From Limnoperna fortunei (Eukaryota > Mollusca > Bivalvia > Mytilida > Modiolidae): a DNA stretch of 64,000 bases. The notes beneath the pieces are model-generated. The model was given only the letters and a program-made list of their open reading frames with translations, searched no databases and had not been told where the DNA came from. Shown piece by piece: positions 10,954 to 22,899 of the stretch; within the stretch, counting starts at the first letter, position 1; every line of letters starts with the position of its first letter. The stretch is taken from contig OX104115.1 of NCBI GenBank assembly GCA_944474755.1, forward strand, positions 52,704,648 through 52,768,647, written 5' to 3'. Made by a program: the position numbers and the translations under genes.

Positions 10954-12048
10954 CTAAACTTTGTTTGGTGCATTTTTCTTTGCAAGATCAATTAACGGTA
11001 CAGCCATTTCTGAAAGCTGTGGTATAAATTTTCTATAAAATCCTACCAGACCAAGAAATGACCTAACCTGTTTCTTTGTTACATGTAGAGGAAACTGTCG
11101 TATAACACAAACCTTGTCTTGTACAGGTTTAATTTTACCACTACCCGCAATATGACCTAGAAATTCAAGCTCTCCGTAACCAAAGAAACACTTGCTCGGT
11201 TTGGCAACAAGCTTTGCCTGCCGCAATGAGTCAAATACCGTCCTTAAATGCTCAATGTGGTCTTGCCATCTGTCACTGAATATACCAATATCGTCAATAA
11301 ACGAATCGACAAAGTCTTCTTACCCTGCAAGGACTTTGCTAATCATACGAACAAATGTTGCACCTGAATTCATCATTCCGAATGAAGTGACTGTAAACTG
11401 ATAATGTCCAAAGGGAGTGATAAATGCGCTTTTCTGTCGACTATCGACCTCAAGAGGTACTTTCCAGTAGCCCTTAGTTAAATCGAGTTTGCTTATATGC
11501 CTCACTTTGCTAACTTTGTTTAATACTTTATCCATTCTAGGCATCAAAACTGGATCAAAAATAGTTTGCTTGTTTGTCACGAAAATCGTATTGTTTGATC
11601 CTTCTTTTTAATCAATACTATCGGGGCTGCATAGGGACTGTCGGATGGCTCGATTATACCAGCAGATAACATATTGTCAATCTCTTTCGTTACCTCCCCC
11701 AACGCGTACGGTACTTTATATGGTCGCTTATATATCGGTTCATTTGTTTTTGTAACTACTCTATGTTCTATAACATTTGGTACCTTAGGTACATCACTAA
11801 AGATGTCTTCATATTCCGACAATAATGCCTTAAGTTGTTGTTTCTCTGTAACAGTCAATTCCGGTGATACATCGACGTCATCTACACTTTCTTTTTTCTG
11901 CAAAACAGGAGTAATGGCTATATGCGTATCAGCGTCGTTTATACTTTCGTCTTCAATAAGACCTGAAATAACATTTAAACACGCAGAAACATCTGTTGTA
12001 ACATATTACTATTATGTGACCTTTCATGCCATAGCTTTAACATATTAA
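10954..12048 (-). pseudogene. Reverse transcriptase of the Gmr1-like element
   Basis: Three minus-strand frames cover the RT in order: 11577-11903 (KRPYKVPYALGEVTKEID, SDSPYAAPIVLIKKKD), 11320-11580 (ISKLDLTKGYWKVPL, AFITPFGHYQFTV), and about 11319 down to 10954 (catalytic FIDD in place of YIDD, then FLGHIAGSGKI and LGLVGFYRKFIPQL of the thumb). The Ty3/gypsy type is unambiguous. A frameshift near 11580 and an in-frame TAA at about 11321 break the ORF. The upstream part (11904-12048) is a weakly conserved linker. Confidence 0.85.
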
Positions 12049-12049
12049 C

Positions 12050-12431
12050 ATGAAATGCTTTCCCACCTCTAACTTTTACTTTATAATCAACAGGACTAAT
12101 CTTGTCAGTTGTCATTAATGGTCCCTTCTAACCGACTAACAACTTTGACGCATGCGTAGTCAGTAACACAAGCACATTTTGACCTACTTCCAGCTTTCTA
12201 TTTCTAGCCTTTTTTCATAGTACATTTGTGCAGCTTTTGTTTCCGTTTTGCTTGATTTTCAATTTCAGTGGCATATTCCGCCATCGTTTTCATTTTTTCC
12301 ATTGTTTCTAATAAACAACTTAATACAGAATGTTGGCATGTACTCGGTTCTTCCCATTCCTCTTTTAGTAGTGCAAGTGTACCTCTAATTTGACGCCCAC
12401 ATAACAACTCAAAAGGTGAGAATAATCCCAT
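12050..12431 (-). pseudogene. Integrase C-terminal region of the Gmr1-like element
   Basis: Minus-strand frame with FSPFELLCGRQIRG, the conserved block at the end of the integrase core, then an acidic/basic helical stretch. It then degenerates into a region resembling the GPY/F-type module, with several stops. The frame differs from that of the core because of the deletion at its junction (about 12425-12435). Confidence 0.75.
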
Positions 12432-12885
12432 AATCCATTACACATTACGTGATAAAGACTTGTGCGCAACTTACTGATTTGTAAATGTCTACATACCTTT
12501 TGCATTAACTCCGACATGAAGTTGCTTCCTTGATCTGTCAATATTTCTCGGGGTATACCAACTCTAGCAAAAAAACTAATCAAAGCATTTGCAACTGTAC
12601 AAGCTTCTTGATCTTTTAAAGGAATTGATTCTGGATATTTAGTAGCGTCAACTAAAATGTAACGATTGTTGTTTTCAGTCATAAGCAAAGGGCCAACAAA
12701 ATCAATAGCAATGCGCTGAAATGGCTCTTCAATAGGTGGAATGCTAATTAATGGTGCTGACAATCTGGACAAGATCTACAATATTTAGAAATTTCATTAA
12801 AAATACCTGGCCAAAAGAAATGCTGCATAATTCTGTCTCTTCTCGTTTTATTTCCTAGATGTCCTGCTAGCGGAATATCATGTTC
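12365..12885 (-). pseudogene. Integrase zinc finger and catalytic core, Glu lost
   Basis: Upstream of the RT on the minus strand. A stop (about 12883-12885) precedes HDIPLAGHLGNKT ... CRSCPDCQ, the H2C2 zinc finger. The core has the first two catalytic acids (AIDFVGP and ILTDQGSNF), then LRTSLYHVMCNGLW. The next conserved block expected, holding the catalytic Glu, is missing: CNGL runs straight into FSPFELL in another frame, implying an internal deletion of roughly 40 codons. The DDE triad is therefore incomplete. Confidence 0.85.
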
Positions 12886-13290
12886 TTATGAAAGAACTTT
12901 ATCTCTCAATTGTCGTGGCAATACAATCTGATGAATAACTTCACCACTTGCTTTACGTTTTACTCTATAAAGTAAATTAGAATTGTAAACAAAATACGAC
13001 TGTTGGTCTTGACTTTCCTTGTAATCATTCTCGTCTGACTTCTGCAACTCGATCAGCTTTTTCCTGTCACAAATTTTAAAATAATTAGATACGTCTTCAA
13101 AATCAATAGGTTGCGATAAAGGTGCATCGTCACGTAATCTTGCTGTTGTCTCAATTATCTTCCTATCAACCGCATCTTGTTTCTTTCTCTGAGATCTCGT
13201 TTCGACTGCTTGACACGGAACAAAGTCTCCAACAGGAAAATTTTCACCTCTAGTCACAGATATGTCATCACTACTGATTGGTACTGACAT
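12886..13290 (-). pseudogene. Protease-integrase linker of the Gmr1-like element
   Basis: 134-codon minus-strand frame between the protease and the H2C2 finger. It is hydrophilic and rich in acidic and basic residues, ending IVLPRQLRDKVLS, the stretch that normally precedes the H2C2 finger. It overlaps the protease frame, so a frameshift separates the two. Confidence 0.7.
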
Positions 13291-13572
13291 GTTGGCATAG
13301 TTCCAACTATCAAATCGGCAATTGGTGTATCTAGAATTAATGCTAAAATGTCACCTGAAATAAATGGAGTTGAAACATTTATGGAAACTTTAGGACATTG
13401 CTTCTCTGTACCATCTGCTAAACATATGTCTTTAAGTTGACCTGTCAACTGATTAGAGTTAGTGAACTTACTATGTACAAAGACAGTGGAACATCCTGTA
13501 TCTCTTAAAACAGAAATTGTGTCACTGTTTATCTTACCTTCAACTATAATATGGAGTATGCATTGCCAAAAT
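13254..13572 (-). pseudogene. Aspartic protease of the Gmr1-like element
   Basis: The minus-strand frame contains VLRDTGCSTVFVHSKF with the retropepsin active-site DTG, and further on PIADLIVGTMP in the position of the C-terminal conserved Gly. The frame formally extends to 13586, but residues beyond 13572 come from the inserted MITE. The protease therefore lost its connection to gag when the MITE inserted. Confidence 0.8.
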
Positions 13573-14040
13573 GCGAGCACAGACAATATAGTCCTTTATT
13601 ATTTATATATAATGCGCTTACATAATTGACGTTATTCCCGAATACCATAAAAGTGCCTCAACTACATTCCAGTGGTCACGTGACGTCTTTCTGTGTAATG
13701 GTGACGTCACATGAAATGTAATTTAATTGTCAGTTTTTAAAGATCGATTTAGAGAGTGCAATAATTAGTATGACATTTTTGTTGCTATTTTTAAATATAA
13801 CATTAACTTTTTATCGTTGTCAAATTTATTTTTACGTCTTTCTGTAAAATTAAATCTGGTGCTTCTTCATTCACTTTGTTCCAGTTTTTTGACGATATCA
13901 ACTTCCGGAGGAAAAAAATCAATATCAGCATTAAGCATATATTGATCACGTGATTTCATTTTGATCACGTGACATGTAATTGCCGTAGAGCTCACCGCTC
14001 TTCGCGGGCAGCTTCGCTGCCCGCTGCGAGCTGTGCTCGC
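13573..14040. mobile_element. 468-bp MITE inserted between gag and protease
   Basis: The insert is bounded by perfect 10-base inverted repeats GCGAGCACAG (13573-13582) and CTGTGCTCGC (14031-14040). It separates gag knuckle sequence from protease sequence that should be nearly continuous. The right end carries a GC-rich hairpin with 10-base arms and a one-base loop (GCGGGCAGCTTCGCTGCCCGC core), which stands out in this AT-rich DNA. It also contains CACGTG E-boxes at three places (about 13676, 13948, 13973) and one TGACGTCA CRE palindrome (about 13702). No transposase. A target duplication was not resolved (AAAT / TATTA flanks). Confidence 0.75.
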
Positions 14041-15060
14041 TATTAAGCCTATAAACTTGTATTTTATTTCCATCACATGGCAACTTAACAATTAAACCAC
14101 TAATATAATCCCACACTGCATGATCTTGCTGATTCTGTATAAATAAACCAAACTTACCTTGTTTATTTGTACCGTCCTTTGACTTTGTTGTTCTTGAAAG
14201 ACAATTTTTAGCAATATGACCCGCCATTTTGCAAATAAAACAAGTCCTATTTTCTTGTCGTCGTCCTTTTTGTTGAAAAATCTTACATGTTTGTTTAGAC
14301 TCCTCGATATTTCTGTTTAACGACTGTGATTTAAAACGTACCTTTTCGTTCTTATGAGCCTGCTGCGAAGACTCTGCCTTTTCTATTAGCTCATCTACAG
14401 TCTTTGGTTTCTGTTCCTTGATACAAAGTTTAATCTTTGCTTTAACTTACTGTCAACTGTTCTCTTCGCGTTCCAACCTATTCATAAGTAAACCGGTCAG
14501 TCTGACAACAAATTCCTTAAATAACTCACCATGACCTTGACGTACATTCCTAAACTTCTCTCTGTATTCTTCCGCAGTAAGTTCATATCTAGATAAAATA
14601 GCACTTTTAATTGAATCGTAATTTCTACTGTCTTCGTCTGACAATCTAGAAAATGCTTCTAAAGCTTTCCCACAAATTAAAGGAACTAGCCTAAGCGCCC
14701 ATTCCGTCTTGGGTATATTAAGATTGCTAATTTCTCAAAGGACTTAAAAATGTCTTGGTCTTGTCATTCCTGAAACTCCGGAAGTCATGATTTCAAATGG
14801 ACTGGGGTTGTGCTACCCCCTGTGATAATTCTTTCTCTCTAAGTTCAAGCTCTCTTAACTTTACCTCTCTCCATCTCTGCCTTTCTCATCTCTCTTTCTG
14901 CTGCCCTCTCCTCTCTTTTTGTCGCCTGCACGTTCTTTAACAATTCTATACACGATTCTACCTTTTCACCTTTCGCTGTCAAATCTGACACCAACTTTGG
15001 TAACCCACTACAGCCATGCTGTACAATACAAAATTGTAAATAATCCAAATTCAAACACAA
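14041..15060 (-). pseudogene. gag of the Gmr1-like element
   Basis: Minus-strand pieces in order: 14845-15060 (a helix rich in R, E, K and M with REERAAEREMRKAEMERGK); a broken stretch 14650-14845; 14453-14644 (SRYELTAEEYREKFRNVRQG, a gag/SCAN-like capsid motif); then to about 14215 CFICKMAGHIAKNC, a CCHC zinc knuckle (C-x2-C-x4-H-x4-C). Several frameshifts and stops. Coding ends at the MITE boundary. Confidence 0.8.
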
Positions 15061-15149
15061 AAAACATAAAATAAGAAAATAAAGAAAATTGTGTCAAATC
15101 ATGTCAAAGTCTGACAATATATAACCGATACGACTATTGACACGGTCAC

Positions 15150-15165
15150 AATCCCACCGCTGCCA
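15150..15165 (-). other. tRNA-Leu primer binding site
   Basis: Minus strand TGGCAGCGGTGGGATT is complementary to the 3' end (including CCA) of animal tRNA-Leu, which ends AATCCCACCGCTGCCA. It lies four bases after the end of the 5' LTR (CTTTACA|ATGA|TGGCAG). This fixes the LTR boundary and the transcription direction. Confidence 0.85.
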
Positions 15166-15169
15166 TCAT

Positions 15170-16318
15170 TGTAAAGAAGTAAGTTCTTTGGATAGTCAAA
15201 TAGTCAATGTCATAACAACTAGCTCAAACATATAAATTTAATAAACAAAATAAAATGCAGACAATACACAATAATGAAAAATAAAATTAATAAATACACA
15301 TACAAATAAATGCACATTCACAAGACTTAACTAAATATAATGCACTGCTAAAAATAAACACAAGTTGAGCCTCCACACACCGACTTCGTAATACGTTTCC
15401 CGGTTATCCGCCACATCGTTGGTACTGTAACATTGATGAATATTTAATAAATTCCTTAGGAATTTTAAAATATTTAACGGACAACGGATAAAATTCTATA
15501 CAAGTTGCAATGTCTACATTGGTGACGAGAACACTAGATAATTAACTTTACTTCACAGATGTGTTCGGCGAACTGTGACGGATTTACTACACAACTTCTG
15601 CACGGACTTTTACTTATTTAACTATGCAAATTTTACACGGACCTTTAAACTTTAAATATACAGCAACGGAAATTTCCCAAAAAAATAATCCAACAGCTGA
15701 AGATACTGCAACCGATAAAAGGCGTTGTTACATCAATATCATTGAAACCACCACGCTGTTTCCATTTCCTTCAATCAAGTCGACGCCTCATTACTACTCT
15801 ACACTACAAGCACATGAAAACTGCGTCTAAAAACCCTACAAAATAAAAAATCTACAAATTACTTACATTTCTATACTTTATGCATATGAAAATTCTATGG
15901 CCATTCTAGACCGCGAGCCGAAATACCATCTCGACGGCGTACTCAACCGTAAAATTAACCATAAAATAGAAATGACTTATCTGAGTGTGATTAACAATTT
16001 CCTATGTTATTCATGTTCTGTACTAACAATTATAACACCTAACTGCTATTTTAATTCAACTCAGCAACTCACACACACGCTAGCCCTAGGGTGTTCATGT
16101 CCTGAACTGACAATTATAATACCCAACTGCTACTCCGCAGACGTGCGCTCTACTCAATGACCATGTGCCGACTGATTTACAACTCACCTGTGAAATTTCA
16201 CAGATATGTACAAGTAAAGTCTGCTTGACTGGTTAACTGTCCGCTGTTAGTACAAATTTATCCTTTCATTTGTATCCTACCTATTTTTCAAGTATTTTAA
16301 TAACTGAAGTTCGTTACA
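15170..16318 (-). repeat. 5' LTR of the Gmr1-like element (right copy)
   Basis: About 1149 bases, TG...CA ends (minus strand TGTAACGAAC ... CTTTACA). Aligns with the left LTR from about 15238 to 16318. ORFs within it (15624-15830, 15897-16160) are chance frames. Confidence 0.85.
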
Positions 16319-18339
16319 TAGGAAAAAATTTTCTTAGTAGGCAAAGCCAAACTTTTCACTGACATAAAACATTGTAGAGAATCTTAACAATAAAGTTATA
16401 TCTTGTAACATATATTTCATAGTTCTTTCTACAAAATCATCATAACAAGTATTTTGATTAGGCAGTAGTAAAAAAAAACTGCTTTACCATTTTATGCAAT
16501 GGTGATAGATATCGATTTCTTAAATGAATTTTCACAGTTCGAAAGCAAAATGTTGATATTTAGTTATATAGCACTTCTATATAACTAAAACATGATAATT
16601 TAAATAGTTCTCTGTACCCTTTTTTCATATGAAGATAGTTTTTAACTGTTTTTATAGCTTGTTAAATTAATAATAATTGCAAATTCTTAATGAATAATCG
16701 CGATTGTATGAGAAGTACAGTTAAAATTATCAATGAAAATCAGCTACTTAAGATCTATGTATTGCGTGGTGTTGGTATCGGAAAGATGACACATGGAGAT
16801 AAACTACCTTAAATCTTTTTAATGTGTGTGATATTTATAATAGTATAATTCTATGCATGCTGGAATTTATACTATTAAGTGCTTTTATTGGATAAAAACA
16901 CTAAAACTATGTAATCTCAAATAATTTATATATCAATATTTCCTCGCGGGGATTACTTTCAGTATCTAATGTAAACAAGATGGCGTCTTTGTAGCGTATA
17001 GTTTCTAATTAAATCAATTTAGATTTCATTTATATAAAATTATATAAATAAAATTTAGGGTTTCATTTTTATATTTTTTTCTATCAAAATCTACAGAACC
17101 GAAATGCCTTTTGTACTAAATATGTTTTTCATATTCCTACGCTTCCGGTCTTGTTCTATATTGAAGCTTAGACGGGTTTCGGTAACTCCTTTTGCTGCTT
17201 TAGAAATTGCAACGATTAATCCAGAAAATTATAAGGATTATTTACAGTGTTTCAGGAAATTATCAATGTGTAAACTCTGACGACACCTTCACGAGCTTGA
17301 CTTCGGGATTTTTTTTTAGTTTTTAAGTGAGTCGCCGTTTACAATACATATTGATAATTTCCTAAAACCAAGTGTTTAATTCTATAAAAACCAATGAAAA
17401 GAAACTTCATTGCATCTCGCAATTAAAAAAACACTCATCTCAGAACGACAGCCCATGAAAATCAGCTACCTTACTTTTATCCATTTCATAACATACATGT
17501 CTGTATCAGAACTTAAATTTTTCTGAAACCAAACAATCGCCTATACGTTTTTGCAAGTGTTAAGCTAAGGGAATTTTGATCCCTCCCTGGATGTTGGATA
17601 TAGATACCAGGTGTGTATCCGTCACACAATCGGAACGCCTGAAAGAAGAAGGTTGAACAAGAACGTTGTTACGTTTGAGTGGAAAGCGCAACTAATACAG
17701 ATGACTTTATGTGACCTCATTTGTTCTGGGTCATTTGTACCTGAAGTCGACCTCGGAAAAATCAACAACCTGAAGAGAAGCAAATTACTACCAATAGAAA
17801 CCATGAGAAAGTTTTGCAATAATGCACGTTCACTGCTCTTTTGACATAAACATTGACGATATAATACATGAAGAAGTGTTTATCATTGTTAAAAATTGCA
17901 AAATGGCTCTACTTGTAAAGGAATATAATTCAGCTACTGCGTGTGTCAATTGTTGACAATGAGTATTATTGTGTACGTAAGAGACCTTACAAAAATCAGT
18001 CAGATTTTCAATTATTTTTAGAAATGATTTTGCTTCACATGTCATTAAAGAAGTGTTCAATATTTACAACACAGCCGTAAATATGTTGTTTTCTCCTCTT
18101 TGGTTCGGTTTTATTACTTCATAAGTCTGTTGTGTATGCTATGGAAATGTCGAAATGAAGCTGTTTTCGAGCGCGACAGACTGATCAATTTTAATAACCT
18201 CAATTTTGTCAGCTTCTGCGGGGGTGGGTCTTCGACACCTAGGCCGCCTTAAGCGGCCCTAGACTCCTCGTCGTATAGTTGACTACATTTTCCATTTGCT
18301 CTAGCTAAGCCATTTATTGGAGAATTGGAAAGAACAGTA
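16319..18339. other. AT-rich spacer with small palindromes
   Basis: A perfect 13-base hairpin lies at 16559-16589 (TTTAGTTATATAG arms, 5-base loop). An imperfect one at about 16833-16880 is centred on CTATGCATGC. An open frame at 17611-17844 (+) encodes a peptide with PEVDLGKINNLKRSKLLP that looks mildly protein-like, but I could not assign it. No other gene supported. Confidence 0.4.
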
Positions 18340-18498
18340 CCAAATTCAAGTCGACCGAACGGGTCAACGAGGAAGGAAGGGTACAACGCCTACTTTGATC
18401 TCAAAAGAATCTTTTCAAAAGTTACTGTTCTTATTGTTTCGAATAAGCCGTACAAAGCGGTTGTTTTACCGACTCTTGTTTTCGGTTGTGACATTTAG
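18340..18498 (+). pseudogene. LINE reverse transcriptase fragment
   Basis: In one frame (not that of the long ORF at 18317-18676) this reads FDLKRIFSK ... NKPYKAVVLPTLVFGCD and stops at TAG 18496-18498. YKAVVLPTLLYGCETW-like sequence is the conserved block at the C-terminal side of non-LTR retrotransposon RTs. Only this short piece is visible, so the clade cannot be given. Confidence 0.5.
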
Positions 18499-21400
18499 AC
18501 TTTATCAAATAATTATAGTTGCTTTTAGAGCCTTATTTGCGAAACACTTTTTTGGACATATAGTTGCAAGTTTAAGTAAAAGTAATTCCAAGATAATCAA
18601 AGTCGTCAACAATGTAAATTCTGGAACGCTTATGAGAGAAATATTCAATTTTATTTACTCTACCATATCCAAATAGCTTCACTTTCTATATCCTCTTAAA
18701 TATAGTTTATGTTTTGAAAAGTTGTAATGGAAATTTGTAGTAAAACTTGGTTCCGGTTCATGTTTAATAAGTTGATGTTGACTCCACATGTTATCACTCT
18801 GTGGAACTGATAATCTTGCTGGTCAGCTTTGGGTTGGGGAACTAGCAGACGATGACCCTGTGCAAAGAACAATACTAATTCTTCAAAATAAATAATTAAT
18901 ACAAATAAATAGTTACACATCGTTAAAATGGTATAGACAATATTTTGACCAGTAACGACATTATGTTTCTTTAATCTTACTCATAAACTGAAAAATTAAG
19001 CTATAAAACTCTGATTGAAAAAAAAGTAAAATGTTTATTCTTGAAAATAAAAAAGATTCTTAAATTCTTAAAATCAAAATAATAAAAATAAAAGATAACT
19101 CACTAAACTGAACAAAGAGAACGAGGTTGTTCTTGAACTCTTTAATACCGTAACACCAATTGAAAGTGTTCGGCAATCGGTTTACGTCCTTTTTATAGGA
19201 AAACGGTACCTCTATTAATGGTAACATTGTGACGATCGGTACAATTTGAATCTAAATCAATTACAGAAATTTTCCTATATTATATAAAGAATTTCCCTTT
19301 AAAGGCCTTACGTTTTTGTTGTTGGATACACTTTTGTGTATCGCCAATATTCTACAATTTGGTCAAACATTTTATCCAACTATTCAATGTTAAACAAATA
19401 AATATTACACACAAGTAAAAAATTGACCGTGATACCTCGGGTCATTTTAACCTGCTAATCTTAAAAATTACATAAAATATGATTACCTAGATATTTACTT
19501 TAACAGTCAAATAAGTTCACTGACCTTTATTTAAACTTGAAATATACGTCAACCTTTACTCTAACTTTTTTAAATGAAAAATTATAGTACCCATTTAACC
19601 CACTTATTTCACGGGTAGTAAACATGTTTTGGGTTTGTTTAAGATAAATAGAAAATAGAAAAACCGAACCGTTTTCCCCTTGAGGAATTCTAATTTCACA
19701 TGTGCATTTATGTAATTTATAATTGTTATATTAAATGAATGAATTGATGTTCTTACACATATTGAAAATAACAATGTACATTTTAAAATCCATTTTGTAG
19801 AAGCATTGAAAGACCACTCTGACATATTGTATAAAATGCTTTCTCAAAGTCGATAAAAGCACAGTTATAAAGTTTACTTTTCTTAATTTTCAATAACTGA
19901 AACAGTGTGAAAATAGTGACTATGTTGTCAAGAGTTGATTTTTCTGAAATAATGCTTGTTTTGTTTTAATTTTAAATTTACCAAAAACAAATTACAATGG
20001 TAATCGGATGGGTAGTTTTTTTGATAACTCTGCTCACCTTTATCTTTGTATCTTTATATTTGCTTTATATTGCAGTGATTTTTCCTGTTAATGAATTAGT
20101 AGGTATTATACTAGAATCATATATGATATTGCAAAGTATTACGTAGATTGTAAAGAAGGAGTCAGTTGTCGATTTTATTTATTCATTTATAATTTCACCC
20201 TCTCTACATATAAAATTAGTACCAGTTAATCAGTCAATCTGTCGTCTTAGTTTGAACTGAGAATCAGATTTTCTGAAAATTATAGTTCAGGGTAATAATG
20301 GTCATAGTAGAATAATTTTATTTGATGAAATTATTTATTTTAGAAAAGTAGTGCATATTATCTACAACATTTGACAAAAATCTTACATTGGAAGACTTCA
20401 TGAAGACTCATTTCTTTTACAATTCAAATCATAATGTTTCATAATATAATAAACTTAATCCATTATTTAAAGGCGCTAAATATTTGTTTACACTAAACAT
20501 ATTTTTTTTAATCTACAAAATTAAGATGTGTATTCTTGGTATATTCTTGCCATATACATTTTACAGAACAGGATGCAAAAATATGAAAATTTTGACAGTT
20601 AAACCTAAAACATAATTATTTAAAAAGGTTTGTGAAGGTTAGGAAAAGCCTTCTACACTTATCAATTTAACTAAATTATTATTTGTGGCTTATATTGATT
20701 GATCGCAAACACAGTATTGAATATGTTTTATGCATATATGTTGTGTAAAATGTATCGCTAATTCAATATTGAATATGTTTTATTCATGTTTCTTCTGCTT
20801 GCATCTTATTTTTCTTTTCTTAAAAAATAAAATGCTTATATCAAATAGTTAGGTTGGGTTGGGTTAGTGTGGGCATGTAGGGAATGCGCCTTGAAACGTA
20901 TAAAGAGTAGGACAGTGATACAGAATTGAGCAGCAGTTAAAAGCGCATACTCTTTTTCGACCCCTACGAAAGCTCTCTTAAACCCGAAAGCATTGAGGTA
21001 CTCTCAAAATACGTCGACAAATACGATCAGTATTTCCGTGCTACTAGCTAACAACACGTCAACGTCAGGAAATAACTTATTCGCAACCATTGCGGATTAT
21101 AAGTCAAGCACTGGAAAGACTTCTGTGTGTTTGATATTAGTTTTTTAACTAGTAAAATACCTACTAAAATATTATAATACATCTGAATATTATAGGTCTA
21201 TCACTAAATGCTTATTACAATACAGGTAATGTGTGTTGTGCACAAAAAAGTAACTATATTGACGAAACAAAATTTTGACAGCCTAAACTTCGATCTTTAA
21301 AACGATGTAGTGCTGATTTTTCCATGACGTTTATACGTTACTACGTCTCAAATATATGAAGACAATTATGGAAGTATTTATACAACCAAAGCACAAAAAT

Positions 21401-22480
21401 ATCAATACTAAATACATATTGTAAATCCTTTAAAGACTTCAAAGACTTGGGCCAGCACCGCGGTGATTGCGACACTTTTAAAGTTACCAGCTATCCTATA
21501 ATGTTACTGTCATATCGGTTGTTTTTTTTTTTGTTTTTTTTGTGTTTTTGTTTCGTCATTTTTTTGTTCTCCAAAACTATATATTATAATTTAAAAAGGT
21601 ACATAAAATTAACAATAAATTATAATTACCCAATAAACATTTGTCACAATTTTGTTATTTAGAACACCTTTAAAGTCATGAAATTTAAAACATGTACATG
21701 ATGTTTCTTTAACAGTTTATTACTAAAAACATGCATTTTGACAACTTTTACTACTTCTTAAGGTTCTTTTTCATTTAATTTCATAGAAAACATTCACAAA
21801 TGTCAATCCCAAATTTAAAGTTCATGACCACATGCACGTGACCACATGTTTTACTCATGGCAAGACGAATTAAGCACACGCAGTAAATTCCCAATGTTAA
21901 ATATAATCTACATTGATAGAAATCTGGTTTATACTATCAAAATTAAACGTAGACTGTTAGAAGTGTTATGTATGTTTTATTTGAAACAGCACAAACTTAG
22001 CAGCACGATTAGATTTTGCCGGATAGTTTTCAATTCATATATTGTAGCCTTTTGGTTGGGAAATTAGAACTTGTAATATAACAGTCATAAACATAATTTG
22101 AAAATTTATGTATTTACCTTTGACACTTATTTAAATACCTTTAGTAATTGGTTTACCTTTAATGACCATTTCTTTTCAACAAATGTGAAGCAAACTTTCT
22201 AAAATTATAAACTGAAGTAAGAAATTTGTGTAAAATCAATGTAGATTGCTGGACCAAGGTTCACGGTAAGAATTTTTTAAATATTATTTCTAATTAAACA
22301 CCACGTTCATGAAACATAATAGACGAAATTAAAAAAAAAAATCAATTGTTTAGCAATAATACTAAAGATTCAAAGCGCACATTCTTATTTCATTCGACCG
22401 CTTGTTTGTAATAACGAAATTTTAATAAACAATCTGCAAATAAGCCCAACACGGTTACAATTAGATTTTTAATACTGTCA
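18499..22480. other. AT-rich spacer
   Basis: No supported gene. ORFs here (18696-18920, 19604-19825, 21447-21662, 21846-22067) show AT-driven composition. A short G+T tract (GGTTGGGTTGGGTTAG) occurs at about 20852. Confidence 0.4.
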
Positions 22481-22489
22481 CATTTCTGT

Positions 22490-22590
22490 TTACCCTCAGC
22501 GGGATTCGAACTCATACCGTTGTGACACTGTGGCAACAATTCGCCTGCAACATGTTCAGCGGTCTAGACTCCTCGGGTCTATAAATTAGT
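22490..22590 (-). repeat. Possible tRNA-derived SINE relic
   Basis: On the minus strand GGTATGAGTTCGAATCCCGC fits the RNA polymerase III B-box (GGTTCGANNCC) inside a T-arm-like context. The shared block CGAGGAGTCTAG also occurs near 18270 in a similar setting. No clean A-box or full cloverleaf. Confidence 0.3.
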
Positions 22591-22899
22591 TGCTGTTTGT
22601 CCATTTTATCATGTGTGTTCAAAAGTAAGCATTTTTTACTGCAGTACAAATGATCTACTATCAATAAAACGTCCGGAAGTACACATAATTATTTTAGATT
22701 TTCGTTAATATTTTGACAAAAACCTTAGAAAGACTAGAATAAATAAATTCACAAACGTATATAATATTAATTAGGTAATATTTAGTAGGTAGACGCTTCG
22801 TCAATTAGGGATTCACAAAGGGGGCTCAAACAAAAAATGTTAAGAATTATTATCACCAATTATGTCTGTAATTTGTGCAATTAAGATAATGAGCGAATT

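Larger units (their letters stand above)
9270..16318 (-). mobile_element. Gmr1-like Ty3/gypsy LTR retrotransposon, degenerate
   Basis: A complete but dead element on the minus strand: 5' LTR (right), tRNA-Leu primer site, gag with CCHC knuckle, aspartic protease, integrase, then reverse transcriptase and RNase H, polypurine-like tract, 3' LTR (left). The RT is of Ty3/gypsy type (DLTKGYWKVPL, FIDD), yet integrase lies upstream of RT as in Ty1/copia. This order defines the Gmr1 group described from cod and other animals. Many stops and frameshifts, a deletion in integrase and an inserted MITE make it non-functional. In one aligned LTR stretch of about 125 bases I counted about 8 differences by eye, so the insertion is not recent. 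Confidence 0.9.

Noticed and set aside
11674..12048. Plus-strand ORF of 124 codons over the integrase-RT junction, and other plus-strand ORFs in 11192-11401
   Set aside because: Shadows of the minus-strand retrotransposon pol frames.
22490..22590. Functional tRNA gene
   Set aside because: Only the B-box/T-arm region is convincing. No complete cloverleaf or anticodon arm could be drawn.
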